The notes under the pieces: model-generated
The model's database searches: none
Told to the model about the DNA's origin: nothing
What the model saw: the letters and a program-made list of their open reading frames with translations, nothing else
Part shown: positions 19,816 to 28,803 of the stretch, one piece after another
Layout of the letters: each line of letters starts with the position of its first letter
Numbering within the stretch: position 1 is the first letter of the stretch
Assembly (NCBI RefSeq): GCF_021228235.1
Contig: NZ_JAJQRG010000011.1
Location: 1 to 64,000 of the forward strand
Reading direction: 5' to 3'
DNA from: Pseudophaeobacter flagellatus
GTDB lineage: Bacteria; Pseudomonadota; Alphaproteobacteria; Rhodobacterales; Rhodobacteraceae
DNA length: 64,000 nt
Made by a program: the position numbers and the translations under genes

Positions 19816-20823
19816 TCAGGACTTGGCGGCCTGAAGAAGAGCCCCAGCCATACGGGCAAGGGAGACTTGTTTTTCTGCGGCGCCAGTTTCCCAAGCAACC
19901 CTTGGCATACCATAAACCACAGAAGACTTTTCATCCTGTGCAAAGGTGGCAGCCCCTGCTTTGCGAAGTTCCAACAGTCCTCTGGCACCGTCTTGGCCCA
20001 TGCCCGTCAGGATCGCTGCAACTACGTCACTCCCATATGGCACTGCAGAGGTGAACAACGCGTCAACAGACGGAACATGACCGGAAATCGGCGGGCCTTC
20101 TTTCATACGGGTGCGCATCGGTTTGCGCTGAGTCATACCCATATGGCGACGCTGACCTGCGGCAATGTAGACATGGCCGACCTCCAGCTTTGTATTGTCT
20201 TCGGCCTGGACCACCTTGGCGGCGCAGATCCGATCCAACAACGACACAAGGCCCTGACCAAAATTCTTGCCAGTATGCTGCACGATCATGGTCGGCGGGC
20301 ATTGCGCCGGAAAACCAACAAGAACACTGCGCAGAGCCTCTACGCCACCGGTGGAAGAGCCGATCAAGATGATTTTCTTGAAGTCTTTCACAGGGGCAGC
20401 TGCCCCACCCCCCATCCCTCGGGGGCCAGCCTGTTCACGCCTTGGCGCCTTGACCATCATGTCAAAATACTGGGAAAATTGCTGTGGCGTATCGGTTTTG
20501 GTCAGCTCAAAGATGCCGGCACCGACATTCAGCAAGGGCGAGGACGTACGCGCAGGCGTCGCCCCCGCACTGTCCATCACCGCCACCCAGCGCGTATCAA
20601 GCGCCGAGAACAAGGCCAACATCATCTCAAACTCGGGCAGTTTGGTGAACCCGTCCTCGACAAAGGCAAACACCGGCTGTGCGGCCTCTGCCTGATTGTA
20701 GGCCATCATAAGGTTATTCGCCAACAGCACCTTCATTCCCGGATAGCTGGCTTCCATATGGCTTTGAATTGAACGAGCAAAGGCCCGGTCTGTTGTAATG
20801 ATCAATAGGTTCTGAGGCTGCAA
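19816..20823 (-). CDS. cheB: Chemotaxis methylesterase CheB with degenerate receiver domain
   Basis: 335 residues. The C-terminal methylesterase domain (about 148-332) is intact: catalytic Ser157 in GSSTGG, His183 in IVQHT, Asp278 in GMGQDG. It demethylates and deamidates chemoreceptors. The N-terminal 125 residues have receiver-like length and spacing, but the usual acidic pair is replaced by ITTDRAF and the phospho-acceptor strand reads VFAFVEDGF, without a clear LDxxMP motif. Control by CheA phosphorylation is therefore doubtful. A Gly-rich hinge lies at about 132-144. Confidence 0.88.
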   Translation of the reverse strand: MQPQNLLIITTDRAFARSIQSHMEASYPGMKVLLANNLMMAYNQAEAAQPVFAFVEDGFTKLPEFEMMLALFSALDTRWVAVMDSAGATPARTSSPLLNVGAGIFELTKTDTPQQFSQYFDMMVKAPRREQAGPRGMGGGAAAPVKDFKKIILIGSSTGGVEALRSVLVGFPAQCPPTMIVQHTGKNFGQGLVSLLDRICAAKVVQAEDNTKLEVGHVYIAAGQRRHMGMTQRKPMRTRMKEGPPISGHVPSVDALFTSAVPYGSDVVAAILTGMGQDGARGLLELRKAGAATFAQDEKSSVVYGMPRVAWETGAAEKQVSLARMAGALLQAAKS

Positions 20824-20904
20824 TGTGTCACCCAGTCAGGTTGATCGGTAAGAACCGAAGTTAATGGTCAGCCCGGGGCAGTTTGGCACCCCGGAGAGCG
20901 TCAC

Positions 20905-23277
20905 TTAAAAATCTTGCCACAGGTCCTTGGCGGCATTTCCATCTGCTGCAAAGGCTGCGCTACCGGACGACACAAGGGCGTCATCCACTTCCCAATCAAC
21001 GCCACCATGGGCAGATGGGAGCTGGCCCGCAGGCACGGCACTGGATTGATCTGGCTGCACCCGGGCCACGGTTGCGCCCGCCTTGATGCGAAAACCAGCA
21101 ACCAATTGCGAAAGCTGCGTCGAATCAGAGTTGAGCAAATGCCCAGCGGCGGTTGCCTGTTCCACCATGGCGGCGTTTTGCTGGGTCACCTGATCCAGCT
21201 GGGTCACCCCGGTGTTGATCTCGTTCAGGCCCGTGGATTGCTCCACCGCGCCCTCGGCGATGCCGGACACCAGTTTCGAAATATGGCTGACCTGGCCAAC
21301 GATGCTTTCCAGCGCTTCGCCCGCCTTGCCCACCAGATCAACGCCACGCGCCACCTGTTTCGAGCTGTCACCGATCAACGTCTTGATTTCCATCGCCGCA
21401 TCCGAAGACCGCTGCGCCAGGGCGCGCACTTCGGAGGCCACAACCGCAAAGCCTTTTCCAGCCTCGCCAGCCCGGGCCGCCTCGACCCCGGCGTTCAGTG
21501 CCAAGAGGTTGGTTTGGAAGGCAATATCGTCAATCACCGAGATGATCTGACCGATGTGGTTCGAGCTTTGCTCAATCTCGGTCATCGCCGAAACCGCGCT
21601 CTGCACCACCTCGCCGCTGATCTCGGCCTCTTTCTTGGCCGCTTCCATCGTCGCCTCGACGCTGCGCGCCCCCTCGGCGGCGGATTTGACGCTTGCGGTC
21701 AGCTCGTCCATCGCGGCGGCGGTCTCTTCCAGCGTGGCCGCCTGGCTTTCGGTACGATGCGACAGATCATCCGAGGCACGGCTGATTTCAGTCGCGCCAT
21801 TGCGAATGGAACCCGAGGCTTCGATCACCTTGGAAACAGTGCCGCTAAGCGTGTCTATGGTCTGGTTGTAGTTCTGGCGCAGCTTCTCATGCTCCCCCGA
21901 GAAGGCCTGTTCAATCGGCTGCGAAAAATCACCTTCGGACAGCCGCACCAGACCGGCACTCAGGTTTTCAACAACAATCTGTTGTTCCTGCTGCAATTCG
22001 GCGCGCTGTTCTTCCGCGATTCTGGCCTGTTGCAGATCTTCCTGCATGCTTACCAAGGTTTTTCCGATCGCCCCGATTTCATCACCGCGACCTGCCTCTG
22101 GCACATCGGTATTCAGGTTACCTGAAGAGACTGCCTCCATACTGCGGCAAATCCGGTCCAGTGGTCGGGTAATGGTGCCAGCAAAGAGCCAGCCCAGGAT
22201 CGACATGACAGCAGCGCCGACAATGGATGCGAGCACCAAGATATTGCGATCATGCACTACGGGCGCCAGCAGCTCGTCTCTGTCCTGTTCAATTGCAATG
22301 GCCCAATTGGTGCCCAACATTTGAATATGTTCAGCATAGGCGGCGACCTCCTGGCCACGCAGGCCTGTTGCATCCGTGGTAAAGGCGCCGCGCTCTGCCA
22401 GGGCCTCTGTGAGGTAGGATGTGGCGGGCAACTGATCAAGGGTGGCATGGCCACCTTCAAACCGAGACGTGGAGCGCGCCCTGAGGTCATCCCCAACCAG
22501 GAAGACTTCGGCCGTGTCACCGATGCCTTTTGCATCATTCATAATGCCATCAATGAGGCCAACCATCATCTGCACGATGATAACACCAACGGTTTGGCCA
22601 GAGTTTGACACGATCTTGGTAGCCACAAAGGCTGAAGGCATGTCGCCGCTGGGGCCGTAGGGCCGGATGTCAGAAAAGATAACTTCGCCTTCTGCGGCAT
22701 CCAATGCAGCCCGGAACAGATTGCCCAGATCCGAATCCTTATAGGGGCCGGTCATAAGGTTGGTGCCATAGTCGTCTTCTTTGAAGACGCTATAAATCAC
22801 ATCCCCAGGCATGCTGATCAGGAAGGCATCATAATACCCCTTGGCCGTCAGCAGGGTACGAAAGGCCGGATGAAACTTTGAATGATGAATATTGTAGGGA
22901 ATCGTCTGTTTCCCACGATCCAGATTATGCCGTTCGCCTTGCGGGAATGGGTTGTCAGTAATATAGGCCGCGCGCGCCACATCAGAGGCCTCGGGGCCCA
23001 GATTGCTCCAGGCGGCTGAGAGCCGTTGCAGCGCCGTTGCCGTTGACGGGTTTGCCGCCAGTGTCATCAGATCCGCATTGATGCCGCGGAAAAGCGATTC
23101 CAGCGCGGTTTTGCGCCCGGCAATCAAGGATTCGAACTGATTCTCGGCTTGATTAAAGGCGCTTTTTTGAAAGTTGACCGTACTGACCGTAACAATAATA
23201 GCTGTAAGCAGCGCACCAAAGCCAACCACAAACAGTGGCAACTTGAAGGCAATCTTGAGAGATCTCAGACCCTGCAT
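20905..23277 (-). CDS. Methyl-accepting chemotaxis protein
   Basis: 790-residue transmembrane chemoreceptor. TM1 is at about residues 11-33, a long periplasmic sensor region (about 34-335, probably helical/Cache-like) follows, then TM2 near 340-362, a HAMP domain, and the signalling coiled coil whose hairpin tip RAGEAGKGFAVVASEVRAL lies near residue 600. The start at ATG 23277 has a strong GGAG upstream. Transcribed with cheB and cheD, which modify it. The ligand is unknown. Confidence 0.9.
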   Translation of the reverse strand: MQGLRSLKIAFKLPLFVVGFGALLTAIIVTVSTVNFQKSAFNQAENQFESLIAGRKTALESLFRGINADLMTLAANPSTATALQRLSAAWSNLGPEASDVARAAYITDNPFPQGERHNLDRGKQTIPYNIHHSKFHPAFRTLLTAKGYYDAFLISMPGDVIYSVFKEDDYGTNLMTGPYKDSDLGNLFRAALDAAEGEVIFSDIRPYGPSGDMPSAFVATKIVSNSGQTVGVIIVQMMVGLIDGIMNDAKGIGDTAEVFLVGDDLRARSTSRFEGGHATLDQLPATSYLTEALAERGAFTTDATGLRGQEVAAYAEHIQMLGTNWAIAIEQDRDELLAPVVHDRNILVLASIVGAAVMSILGWLFAGTITRPLDRICRSMEAVSSGNLNTDVPEAGRGDEIGAIGKTLVSMQEDLQQARIAEEQRAELQQEQQIVVENLSAGLVRLSEGDFSQPIEQAFSGEHEKLRQNYNQTIDTLSGTVSKVIEASGSIRNGATEISRASDDLSHRTESQAATLEETAAAMDELTASVKSAAEGARSVEATMEAAKKEAEISGEVVQSAVSAMTEIEQSSNHIGQIISVIDDIAFQTNLLALNAGVEAARAGEAGKGFAVVASEVRALAQRSSDAAMEIKTLIGDSSKQVARGVDLVGKAGEALESIVGQVSHISKLVSGIAEGAVEQSTGLNEINTGVTQLDQVTQQNAAMVEQATAAGHLLNSDSTQLSQLVAGFRIKAGATVARVQPDQSSAVPAGQLPSAHGGVDWEVDDALVSSGSAAFAADGNAAKDLWQDF

Positions 23278-23733
23278 TTCTTTCTCCTGAGGCTTTACTG
23301 CGGCAATGCGCATCGGAACTAAGCGTCAGACTGCAGAAGAGATGTTAATTTGCCGCTTACGCCGCTGGCACAGTGTTTTGAAGTTTAGCAATTTACCCTG
23401 AATTCGCCTGATCTTGGCAGGTTTCAGGGACCCGGGACCGCCATTTTGCGCTGCTGAACAGCATGGCAAAACAGCCCGTATATATACGGAGCGGAATTGC
23501 GAACCTTTCACGGACACGTGCAGATGTTTCATTTTCTACCATTCCCACCGCTTGCAAGAATCACCTCGAAGACTGGGAAAACTTTAAGAAAATCAAGAAT
23601 TGTCCCTGGTTACGGAGCGCACAAAACCGCTTTTCTGACATCTTGCAGCAATCAATTGTTAAGCCAGACGACCTAACTATGGAGCCATCGAATACACACA
23701 TGTCACCGACAACGGGGGTGAGAATCGCGGAAG
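23278..23733. promoter_or_regulatory. Divergent regulatory region between mcp and che operons
   Basis: 456 bp without a convincing gene. It must hold the promoters for the mcp-cheB-cheD transcript (left) and the STAS-cheY-cheA operon (right). The only distinct structure I can see is a perfect 14-bp palindrome CCGTATATATACGG at 23476-23489. No clear -35/-10 or sigma-54 element could be assigned. Confidence 0.5.
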
Positions 23734-24021
23734 ATGACCACAGAAACGCAGAAACACCTTTTGGATTTGCCAAATGCATTTGCCGAGTTGAGTCCGCTTG
23801 CGACTTTTCTGGGCGAGGCGCGCACCGCTGCTGTCGAGATTGACTGCAGCAATGTAGCAGCAATGCCATCGCGTTGCCTGCAACTGCTTCTCAGTGCCGA
23901 GCAGCAGTGGCGCTCTGAAGAATTGGGGTTCGCGGTAACCCATATTACCGAATCCTGCCGCAACTCCCTGACGCTCTTGGGTCTAGAGCCCAACCGATTT
24001 GAAGACGAGGTAACAGCATGA
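23734..24021 (+). CDS. Small STAS-like chemotaxis-locus protein
   Basis: 95 residues. Length and the pattern of an N-terminal strand, VEIDCSNVAAMPSRCLQLLL, and a final helix with SLTLLGLEPNRF fit a SpoIIAA-like STAS domain. Such a protein precedes cheY-cheA in several alphaproteobacterial chemotaxis operons. Its 3' end overlaps cheY by four bases (ATGA). Role in signalling is unknown; anti-sigma-antagonist-like binding or a CheX-like adaptor are guesses. Confidence 0.65.
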   Translation: MTTETQKHLLDLPNAFAELSPLATFLGEARTAAVEIDCSNVAAMPSRCLQLLLSAEQQWRSEELGFAVTHITESCRNSLTLLGLEPNRFEDEVTA

Positions 24022-24392
24022 AAACCAAAGTATTGGCAATCGACGATTCCCGCACCATTCGAAACCTTCTTGCAGCTACGTTGGAAGAAGCTGGTTTCGA
24101 ATACGTCAGCGCCGTTGACGGACGTGAAGGCGTCGATATGTACGAAGATGTCGCTCCTGACGTTGTCATCACCGACATCAACATGCCCAACCTGGACGGA
24201 TTTGGCGTCATTGAAGAGCTGCGCGGCACCGATATCAACTCCAAGGTTCCAATCCTGGTTCTGACCACCGAAAGCGCGCCTGAAATGAAGGCCCGTGCCC
24301 GCAATGCAGGGGCAACCGGCTGGATCACCAAGCCATTTGACGATGCCTCCCTGATCTTTGCGCTGAAGCGCGTGACCGGAGCCGCGGCGTAA
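24018..24392 (+). CDS. cheY: CheY response regulator (first copy)
   Basis: 124-residue stand-alone receiver. Acidic pair Asp9-Asp10, phospho-acceptor Asp53 (ITDINMP), switch Thr84, and Lys105 (ITKPFDD) are all in place. It overlaps the STAS gene upstream and precedes cheA by one base, so it is probably the main phosphorylation partner of CheA. Confidence 0.9.
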   Translation: MKTKVLAIDDSRTIRNLLAATLEEAGFEYVSAVDGREGVDMYEDVAPDVVITDINMPNLDGFGVIEELRGTDINSKVPILVLTTESAPEMKARARNAGATGWITKPFDDASLIFALKRVTGAAA

Positions 24393-24393
24393 G

Positions 24394-26565
24394 ATGGCTG
24401 GCTCCATTCAGGACACCTTCTTTGAGGAGTGCGAAGAACTCCTTGAAGCAACGGATGAGGGTCTGAGTGCCATCGAAGGTGGCAATCATGACCCAGAGGT
24501 AGTCAATGCCGTATTCCGCGCAGTTCACTCGATCAAGGGTGGCGCGGGCGCATTTGGCTTGAACGAGTTGGTGGCTTTTGCCCACAGATTTGAGACCGTT
24601 TTTGATGAAGTCCGCGCAAACCGGATGGAGCTGGACGAACCCCTGATCCAGCTGTTGCTGCGCTCTTGTGACCACCTGTACAATCTGGTGGCGGTTGCCC
24701 GCGATGGCGGCGAAACCGATCAGGCGCATCACGACATGCTGATCGAAGCGCTGGACAAGTATATTCCTGAAGAGGAAGAGGACCTGACGTTTGAGCCCAT
24801 GGGGCTGGGCGGACCGATAGATATTGCCGCAATCGATATACCACAGGCGCCCACGGAAGAGACCTATCAGATCCACTTCCGCCCTTTGAAGGACATGTAC
24901 AGCACAGGAAACGAACCCTTTTTCCTGTTCCAGGCTCTGCAAGAGATGGGCCCGCTGGAAATCGTGCTTGACGATTCTGAACTGCCTGGTTTTGACAGTC
25001 TGGATCCGGAAGAAAGCTATCTGAGCTGGAATCTGACCCTGACCACCAGCGAACCACGATCCACTGTAGAAGCCGTCTTTGAATTTGTTGAAGGCCTCTG
25101 CGAACTGTCAATCGAAGGTGCGGGTGATGCGGATGCGGATGCCGCAGCTCTGGCTGCTTTGGACGCCGTCTTCGGGTCGGCCCCTGTAGACCTTACCCCG
25201 GTAGCGGAGCCCACAACCATGGTTGAAGAGACAACAACACCCCCTTTTGAACAGCCGGCCCCCGTGCCGACGCCTGAAGCACAACCAGAAGCCTCTGGCG
25301 CCAAACCTTCAGCCCCCAAAGCCGAGAGCACAAAATCAGAGCAGCGTGGGCCGAATCCAACACTGCGTGTGGATCTCGAACGGGTGGACCGGCTCATCAA
25401 CGCTGTTGGGGAGCTGATTATCAACCACTCGATGCTGGCACAGCAAATTGCCAATCTCGATGTGGCCGATGTACGGGACGTTGAAACAGAACTCGAGGGC
25501 TTTAAGAATCTGGCCCGCGACATTCAAGAAGGCGTCATGTCCATCCGGGCACAGCCGGTGAAACCGTTGTTCCAACGCATGGCCCGGATTGTACGAGAAG
25601 CGTCAAGTGCGACAAGCAAGACCTGCAAGCTGGTGACAGAAGGCGAAAACACCGAAGTCGACAAGACAGTGATCGAACGCCTGGCAGACCCTTTGACGCA
25701 TATCCTGCGCAACGCAGTCGATCATGGCATCGAATCGCCCGAAAATCGGGAAAGCGCCAATAAAAACAGGATTGGTGAAATCCGGCTGAGCGCCTCACAC
25801 CGATCCGGCTCTGTCTGTATCGAAGTCAAAGATGACGGCGCAGGGGTCAACCGCCCCCGTGTGAAGCAGATTGCCATCGACAAGGGCCTGATTCCCGAAA
25901 ACGCCGAGCTGACTGATAGCGAGATCGACAATCTGTTGTTCCTGCCAGGGTTCTCGACAGCGAAAGAGGTCTCCAACCTCTCGGGTCGTGGGGTTGGCAT
26001 GGATGTGGTCAAAAACGCCGTGACCGGACTTGGCGGACGGATCAATATCAGCTCCACGCCGGGTAAGGGATCAACCTTTACCATCATCCTACCTCTGACC
26101 CTCGCGGTTATGGATGGCATGGTGGTTTCAGTGGCGGATCAGACCATGGTGGTTCCGATCACCTCGATCGTCGAAACAATGCGCGGCAATGACGATATGA
26201 TCAACAACCTGGGCGCCGATGGCACGTTGCTGTCTATCCGCGGCAGTTTTGTTCCGATCTGTGACGTCGCCGGCGCGCTTGGCCTGCGCAAGGAAGACAA
26301 CGACCGCCCTCCCGGCGTCTACCTGCTGGTAGAAACCGAAACCGGACAACGCAGCGCCCTGGCAGTGGATGACATCCACGACCAACGCCAGGTCGTCATC
26401 AAAAGCCTTGATGGTGTCTGCGGAGAAATTGCCGGCGTCGCCGCCGCAACCATCCTAGGGGACGGCAAGATCGCTATGATCCTTGATCCTGAAAGCATAC
26501 TGGCAACCTCGCCTACCACGGCAGGTGCCTTTGACACCGAGCGGAGAATGAGCAATGCAAGCTGA
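24394..26565 (+). CDS. cheA: Chemotaxis histidine kinase CheA
   Basis: 723 residues with the CheA domain order: P1 HPt with phospho-His45 (RAVHSIKGGAGAFG), P2-like region, a Pro/Ala-rich linker (about 275-325), P3 dimerisation, P4 ATPase with N box LRNAVDHGIE and G boxes DDGAGV and GRGVGMDVV, and the P5 CheW-like domain at the C-terminus. It takes input from receptors via CheW and phosphorylates CheY. The 3' end overlaps cheW by 11 bases. Confidence 0.95.
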   Translation: MAGSIQDTFFEECEELLEATDEGLSAIEGGNHDPEVVNAVFRAVHSIKGGAGAFGLNELVAFAHRFETVFDEVRANRMELDEPLIQLLLRSCDHLYNLVAVARDGGETDQAHHDMLIEALDKYIPEEEEDLTFEPMGLGGPIDIAAIDIPQAPTEETYQIHFRPLKDMYSTGNEPFFLFQALQEMGPLEIVLDDSELPGFDSLDPEESYLSWNLTLTTSEPRSTVEAVFEFVEGLCELSIEGAGDADADAAALAALDAVFGSAPVDLTPVAEPTTMVEETTTPPFEQPAPVPTPEAQPEASGAKPSAPKAESTKSEQRGPNPTLRVDLERVDRLINAVGELIINHSMLAQQIANLDVADVRDVETELEGFKNLARDIQEGVMSIRAQPVKPLFQRMARIVREASSATSKTCKLVTEGENTEVDKTVIERLADPLTHILRNAVDHGIESPENRESANKNRIGEIRLSASHRSGSVCIEVKDDGAGVNRPRVKQIAIDKGLIPENAELTDSEIDNLLFLPGFSTAKEVSNLSGRGVGMDVVKNAVTGLGGRINISSTPGKGSTFTIILPLTLAVMDGMVVSVADQTMVVPITSIVETMRGNDDMINNLGADGTLLSIRGSFVPICDVAGALGLRKEDNDRPPGVYLLVETETGQRSALAVDDIHDQRQVVIKSLDGVCGEIAGVAAATILGDGKIAMILDPESILATSPTTAGAFDTERRMSNAS

Positions 26566-27034
26566 AGTAAAAAGTAATGACCAAGAAGTTAAGCACGCTC
26601 AGTTTAGCGAGTTTGTGAGCTTCACCGTCGCGGGGCAGGCCTTCTGTCTGAAGATCACCCAGATCCGTGAGATTCGTCGCTGGTCGCCGGTCACCATCCT
26701 GCCCCATGCACCTTCGGACGTGTTGGGCGTGATGAACCTGCGTGGAGCGGTGATCCCGATCTATGACCTCTCGGCCCGGTTTGGCCTGGAAACCACCGAA
26801 GCCAGCGAGCGCAATGTTGTGATCGTCGTCTCTTCGGATGGCAAACCCGTTGGCCTGCTGGCCGAATCCGTCTCTGAGATCATCTCGATCGATCCTGAAG
26901 AGATCCAGGAAACACCCCCGGTCGATAGCCGCAACACGATGGAATATATCCAGGGCATCATTTCACATGATGAAACCATGGTGCGGATCATCAACCTGGA
27001 CGCAGTTATCTCTGTTCCAGAGCAGGTGCTCTAA
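26555..27034 (+). CDS. cheW: Chemotaxis adaptor CheW
   Basis: 159 residues, a single CheW domain with the FTVAGQAFCLKITQIREI opening and the LRGAVIPIYDLSARFGL core. It couples receptor to CheA. The start lies within the cheA 3' end behind GGAG, and its TAA overlaps the cheR ATG. Confidence 0.93.
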   Translation: MQAEVKSNDQEVKHAQFSEFVSFTVAGQAFCLKITQIREIRRWSPVTILPHAPSDVLGVMNLRGAVIPIYDLSARFGLETTEASERNVVIVVSSDGKPVGLLAESVSEIISIDPEEIQETPPVDSRNTMEYIQGIISHDETMVRIINLDAVISVPEQVL

Positions 27035-27900
27035 TGCTTGCTGCGGGTTCCATCGGCTCCGCGACCGACGGGTTCAACCTGACGGATCAGGATTTTGAGG
27101 CAATTGCTGATTTTGCCTACAAACACTTTGGGCTGTCGATGTCGAGCAGTAAGAAACCCCTGGTTTCTGCGCGGCTTGCCCGCCAGCTGAGACAGCAGAA
27201 TGTCGTTAACTTCAAAGACTACCTGACCCGTTTGAATGGCAAGAACAGTGACGCAGAGCGCAGCAAATTGCTGTCGCTGCTGACCACCAATGTCACACAT
27301 TTCTTCCGTGAGCCGCATCACTTCGATACCCTGCGGACCGATGTCTTGCCGCAGTTGATCGAACGGGCGCGAAATGGGGGACGGGTCCGGATCTGGTCTG
27401 CGGGGTGCTCCAAGGGGCCGGAACCCTTTACCATGGCGATGATCGTGCACAGCATGTGCCCGGAGATCGGCAAGTATGATTTCAAAATCCTGGGAACGGA
27501 TATTGACCCGCAGGTTATCAAACTCGCGCAGGCTGCAAAATACCCGCGGGACGAACTGGACCAGATCCCGGCTGAATACCGCAGCCTGGTCCCCAAGATG
27601 GAACCAGATGGGCGTATGCCCGAAAATCTAAGGTCGATGATCACCTTTGGGGTGCTGAATTTGATCGAACCTTTCCCATTTAAGGGAAAATTCGACGCAA
27701 TTTTCTGCCGCAATGTGGCCATCTACTTTGATACACCGACCCAGCAGAAGGTCTGGCAAGCCTTTCAACGCTGTTTGACCCCCGGAGGATATCTGTTCAT
27801 CGGCCACTCGGAACGCATGTCCGGGCCGGCCGAGGCAAAACTGAAAACTTCTGGAATCACGACCTACATCAACACTCCCCACGGAGGCGATGCTCAATAA
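27034..27900 (+). CDS. cheR: Chemoreceptor methyltransferase CheR
   Basis: 288 residues: N-terminal helical domain (about 10-85) and SAM-dependent methyltransferase domain. The SAM motif WSAGCSKGPEPFTMAM is a variant of the usual CSxGEEPYS form; VTHFFREPHHF and FCRNVAIYFD motifs are present. It methylates receptor glutamates, opposing CheB. Starts on the cheW stop (TAATG). Confidence 0.93.
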   Translation: MLAAGSIGSATDGFNLTDQDFEAIADFAYKHFGLSMSSSKKPLVSARLARQLRQQNVVNFKDYLTRLNGKNSDAERSKLLSLLTTNVTHFFREPHHFDTLRTDVLPQLIERARNGGRVRIWSAGCSKGPEPFTMAMIVHSMCPEIGKYDFKILGTDIDPQVIKLAQAAKYPRDELDQIPAEYRSLVPKMEPDGRMPENLRSMITFGVLNLIEPFPFKGKFDAIFCRNVAIYFDTPTQQKVWQAFQRCLTPGGYLFIGHSERMSGPAEAKLKTSGITTYINTPHGGDAQ

Positions 27901-27933
27901 ACGAGCAGACAAGAGCAACACGAGGAAAACATC

Positions 27934-28320
27934 ATGAGCTTAAAAGACTCTCTACGCGTTATGGTCGTGGATGATATGTCCACAAGCCGCGGCATCATTA
28001 CCCAGTGTCTGGACGAGCTTGGCATCAAGAATTACATGGTCGAAAACAACGGCCAGTCGGCCTTTCAAAAGTTGACGACGACGCCTGTGCATCTGGTTCT
28101 GTCTGACTACAACATGCCGGGCATGGATGGTCTGGGCCTGTTGCAGGCGGTACGCACCAATCAGGCAACCCAGCGTCTTGGCTTTATTCTGGTGACGGGC
28201 AAACCAACACCAGAAATCATCGAAGTGGGTAAAAAGCTCGGGCTGAACAATATCATCCGCAAGCCTTTTACTGTTGCGACCATGAAGCAGGCGATCGAAC
28301 AGGTCGTCGGGCGGCTGTAG
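27934..28320 (+). CDS. CheY-like response regulator (second copy)
   Basis: 128-residue receiver domain, with Asp13-Asp14, phospho-acceptor Asp58 (LSDYNMPGMDG), Thr88 and Lys110 (IIRKPF). It is distinct in sequence from the CheY at 24018. With two CheY proteins and no CheZ visible, one may drain phosphate from CheA as in other alphaproteobacteria (inference). Good AGGA-rich leader before the ATG. Confidence 0.9.
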   Translation: MSLKDSLRVMVVDDMSTSRGIITQCLDELGIKNYMVENNGQSAFQKLTTTPVHLVLSDYNMPGMDGLGLLQAVRTNQATQRLGFILVTGKPTPEIIEVGKKLGLNNIIRKPFTVATMKQAIEQVVGRL

Positions 28321-28322
28321 TC

Positions 28323-28673
28323 ATGAATGTGCAAAGCAAAAGCGTACAAAGCGTACAAAGCGATACGATTTCGGGACTAAGCGCCATTTCAGCGCGTGAA
28401 ATGCGGCAGCTCTATTCCAAGGTGCAAACCCTAGAGGATGTGGTCCACGATATCTTTGATCGTGGCACCAAACCGAACCGCCAGGAAACCCAGTCGTTGC
28501 AGGATTTTGATTTGGTGATGCAAACGCTTGCAGGACTGGCCAAGTTCTATGAGCAGGTCGAAACCCAGGTTTTGGACACGGGCGCAGCAGATCTTCAAGC
28601 GGCAACCGAAACGGTTACGCTGCAGAAGCTACGGGATCGCCTGAGTGAAATCGGGAACTTTATTCCCTCATAA
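28323..28673 (+). CDS. Unknown small helical protein at the end of the che operon
   Basis: 116 residues, not recognised. Two bases after the second CheY gene and followed at once by an intrinsic terminator, so it belongs to the che operon. The N-terminus is Ser/Gln-rich with a short VQS repeat, the remainder (about 25-115) is predominantly helical. A CheZ-like or CheY-binding role would fit the position, but no catalytic motif of CheZ can be identified. Confidence 0.7.
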   Translation: MNVQSKSVQSVQSDTISGLSAISAREMRQLYSKVQTLEDVVHDIFDRGTKPNRQETQSLQDFDLVMQTLAGLAKFYEQVETQVLDTGAADLQAATETVTLQKLRDRLSEIGNFIPS

Positions 28674-28698
28674 GGGGAAAGACCCAGAAAAACCGATC

Positions 28699-28736
28699 AA
28701 AGCCGCTTGAGCCTGTCTCTTGAGCGGCTTTTTTCC
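28699..28736 (+). terminator. Intrinsic terminator of the che operon
   Basis: Stem AAAGCCGCT / AGCGGCTTT with partly paired loop bases and a run of six T residues, 25 bases after the last che stop codon. A textbook Rho-independent terminator. Confidence 0.88.
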
Positions 28737-28803
28737 CTTTCTTTGCAGCGGCAACGCGTTAGATTACCAATAAGGCGCGTTTTGTCTCTGTATTGGTAAT
28801 GGT

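Noticed and set aside
20824-20904. Terminator between mcp and cheB
   Set aside because: No stable hairpin with a T run is visible in the 81-bp gap, so the genes may be co-transcribed.
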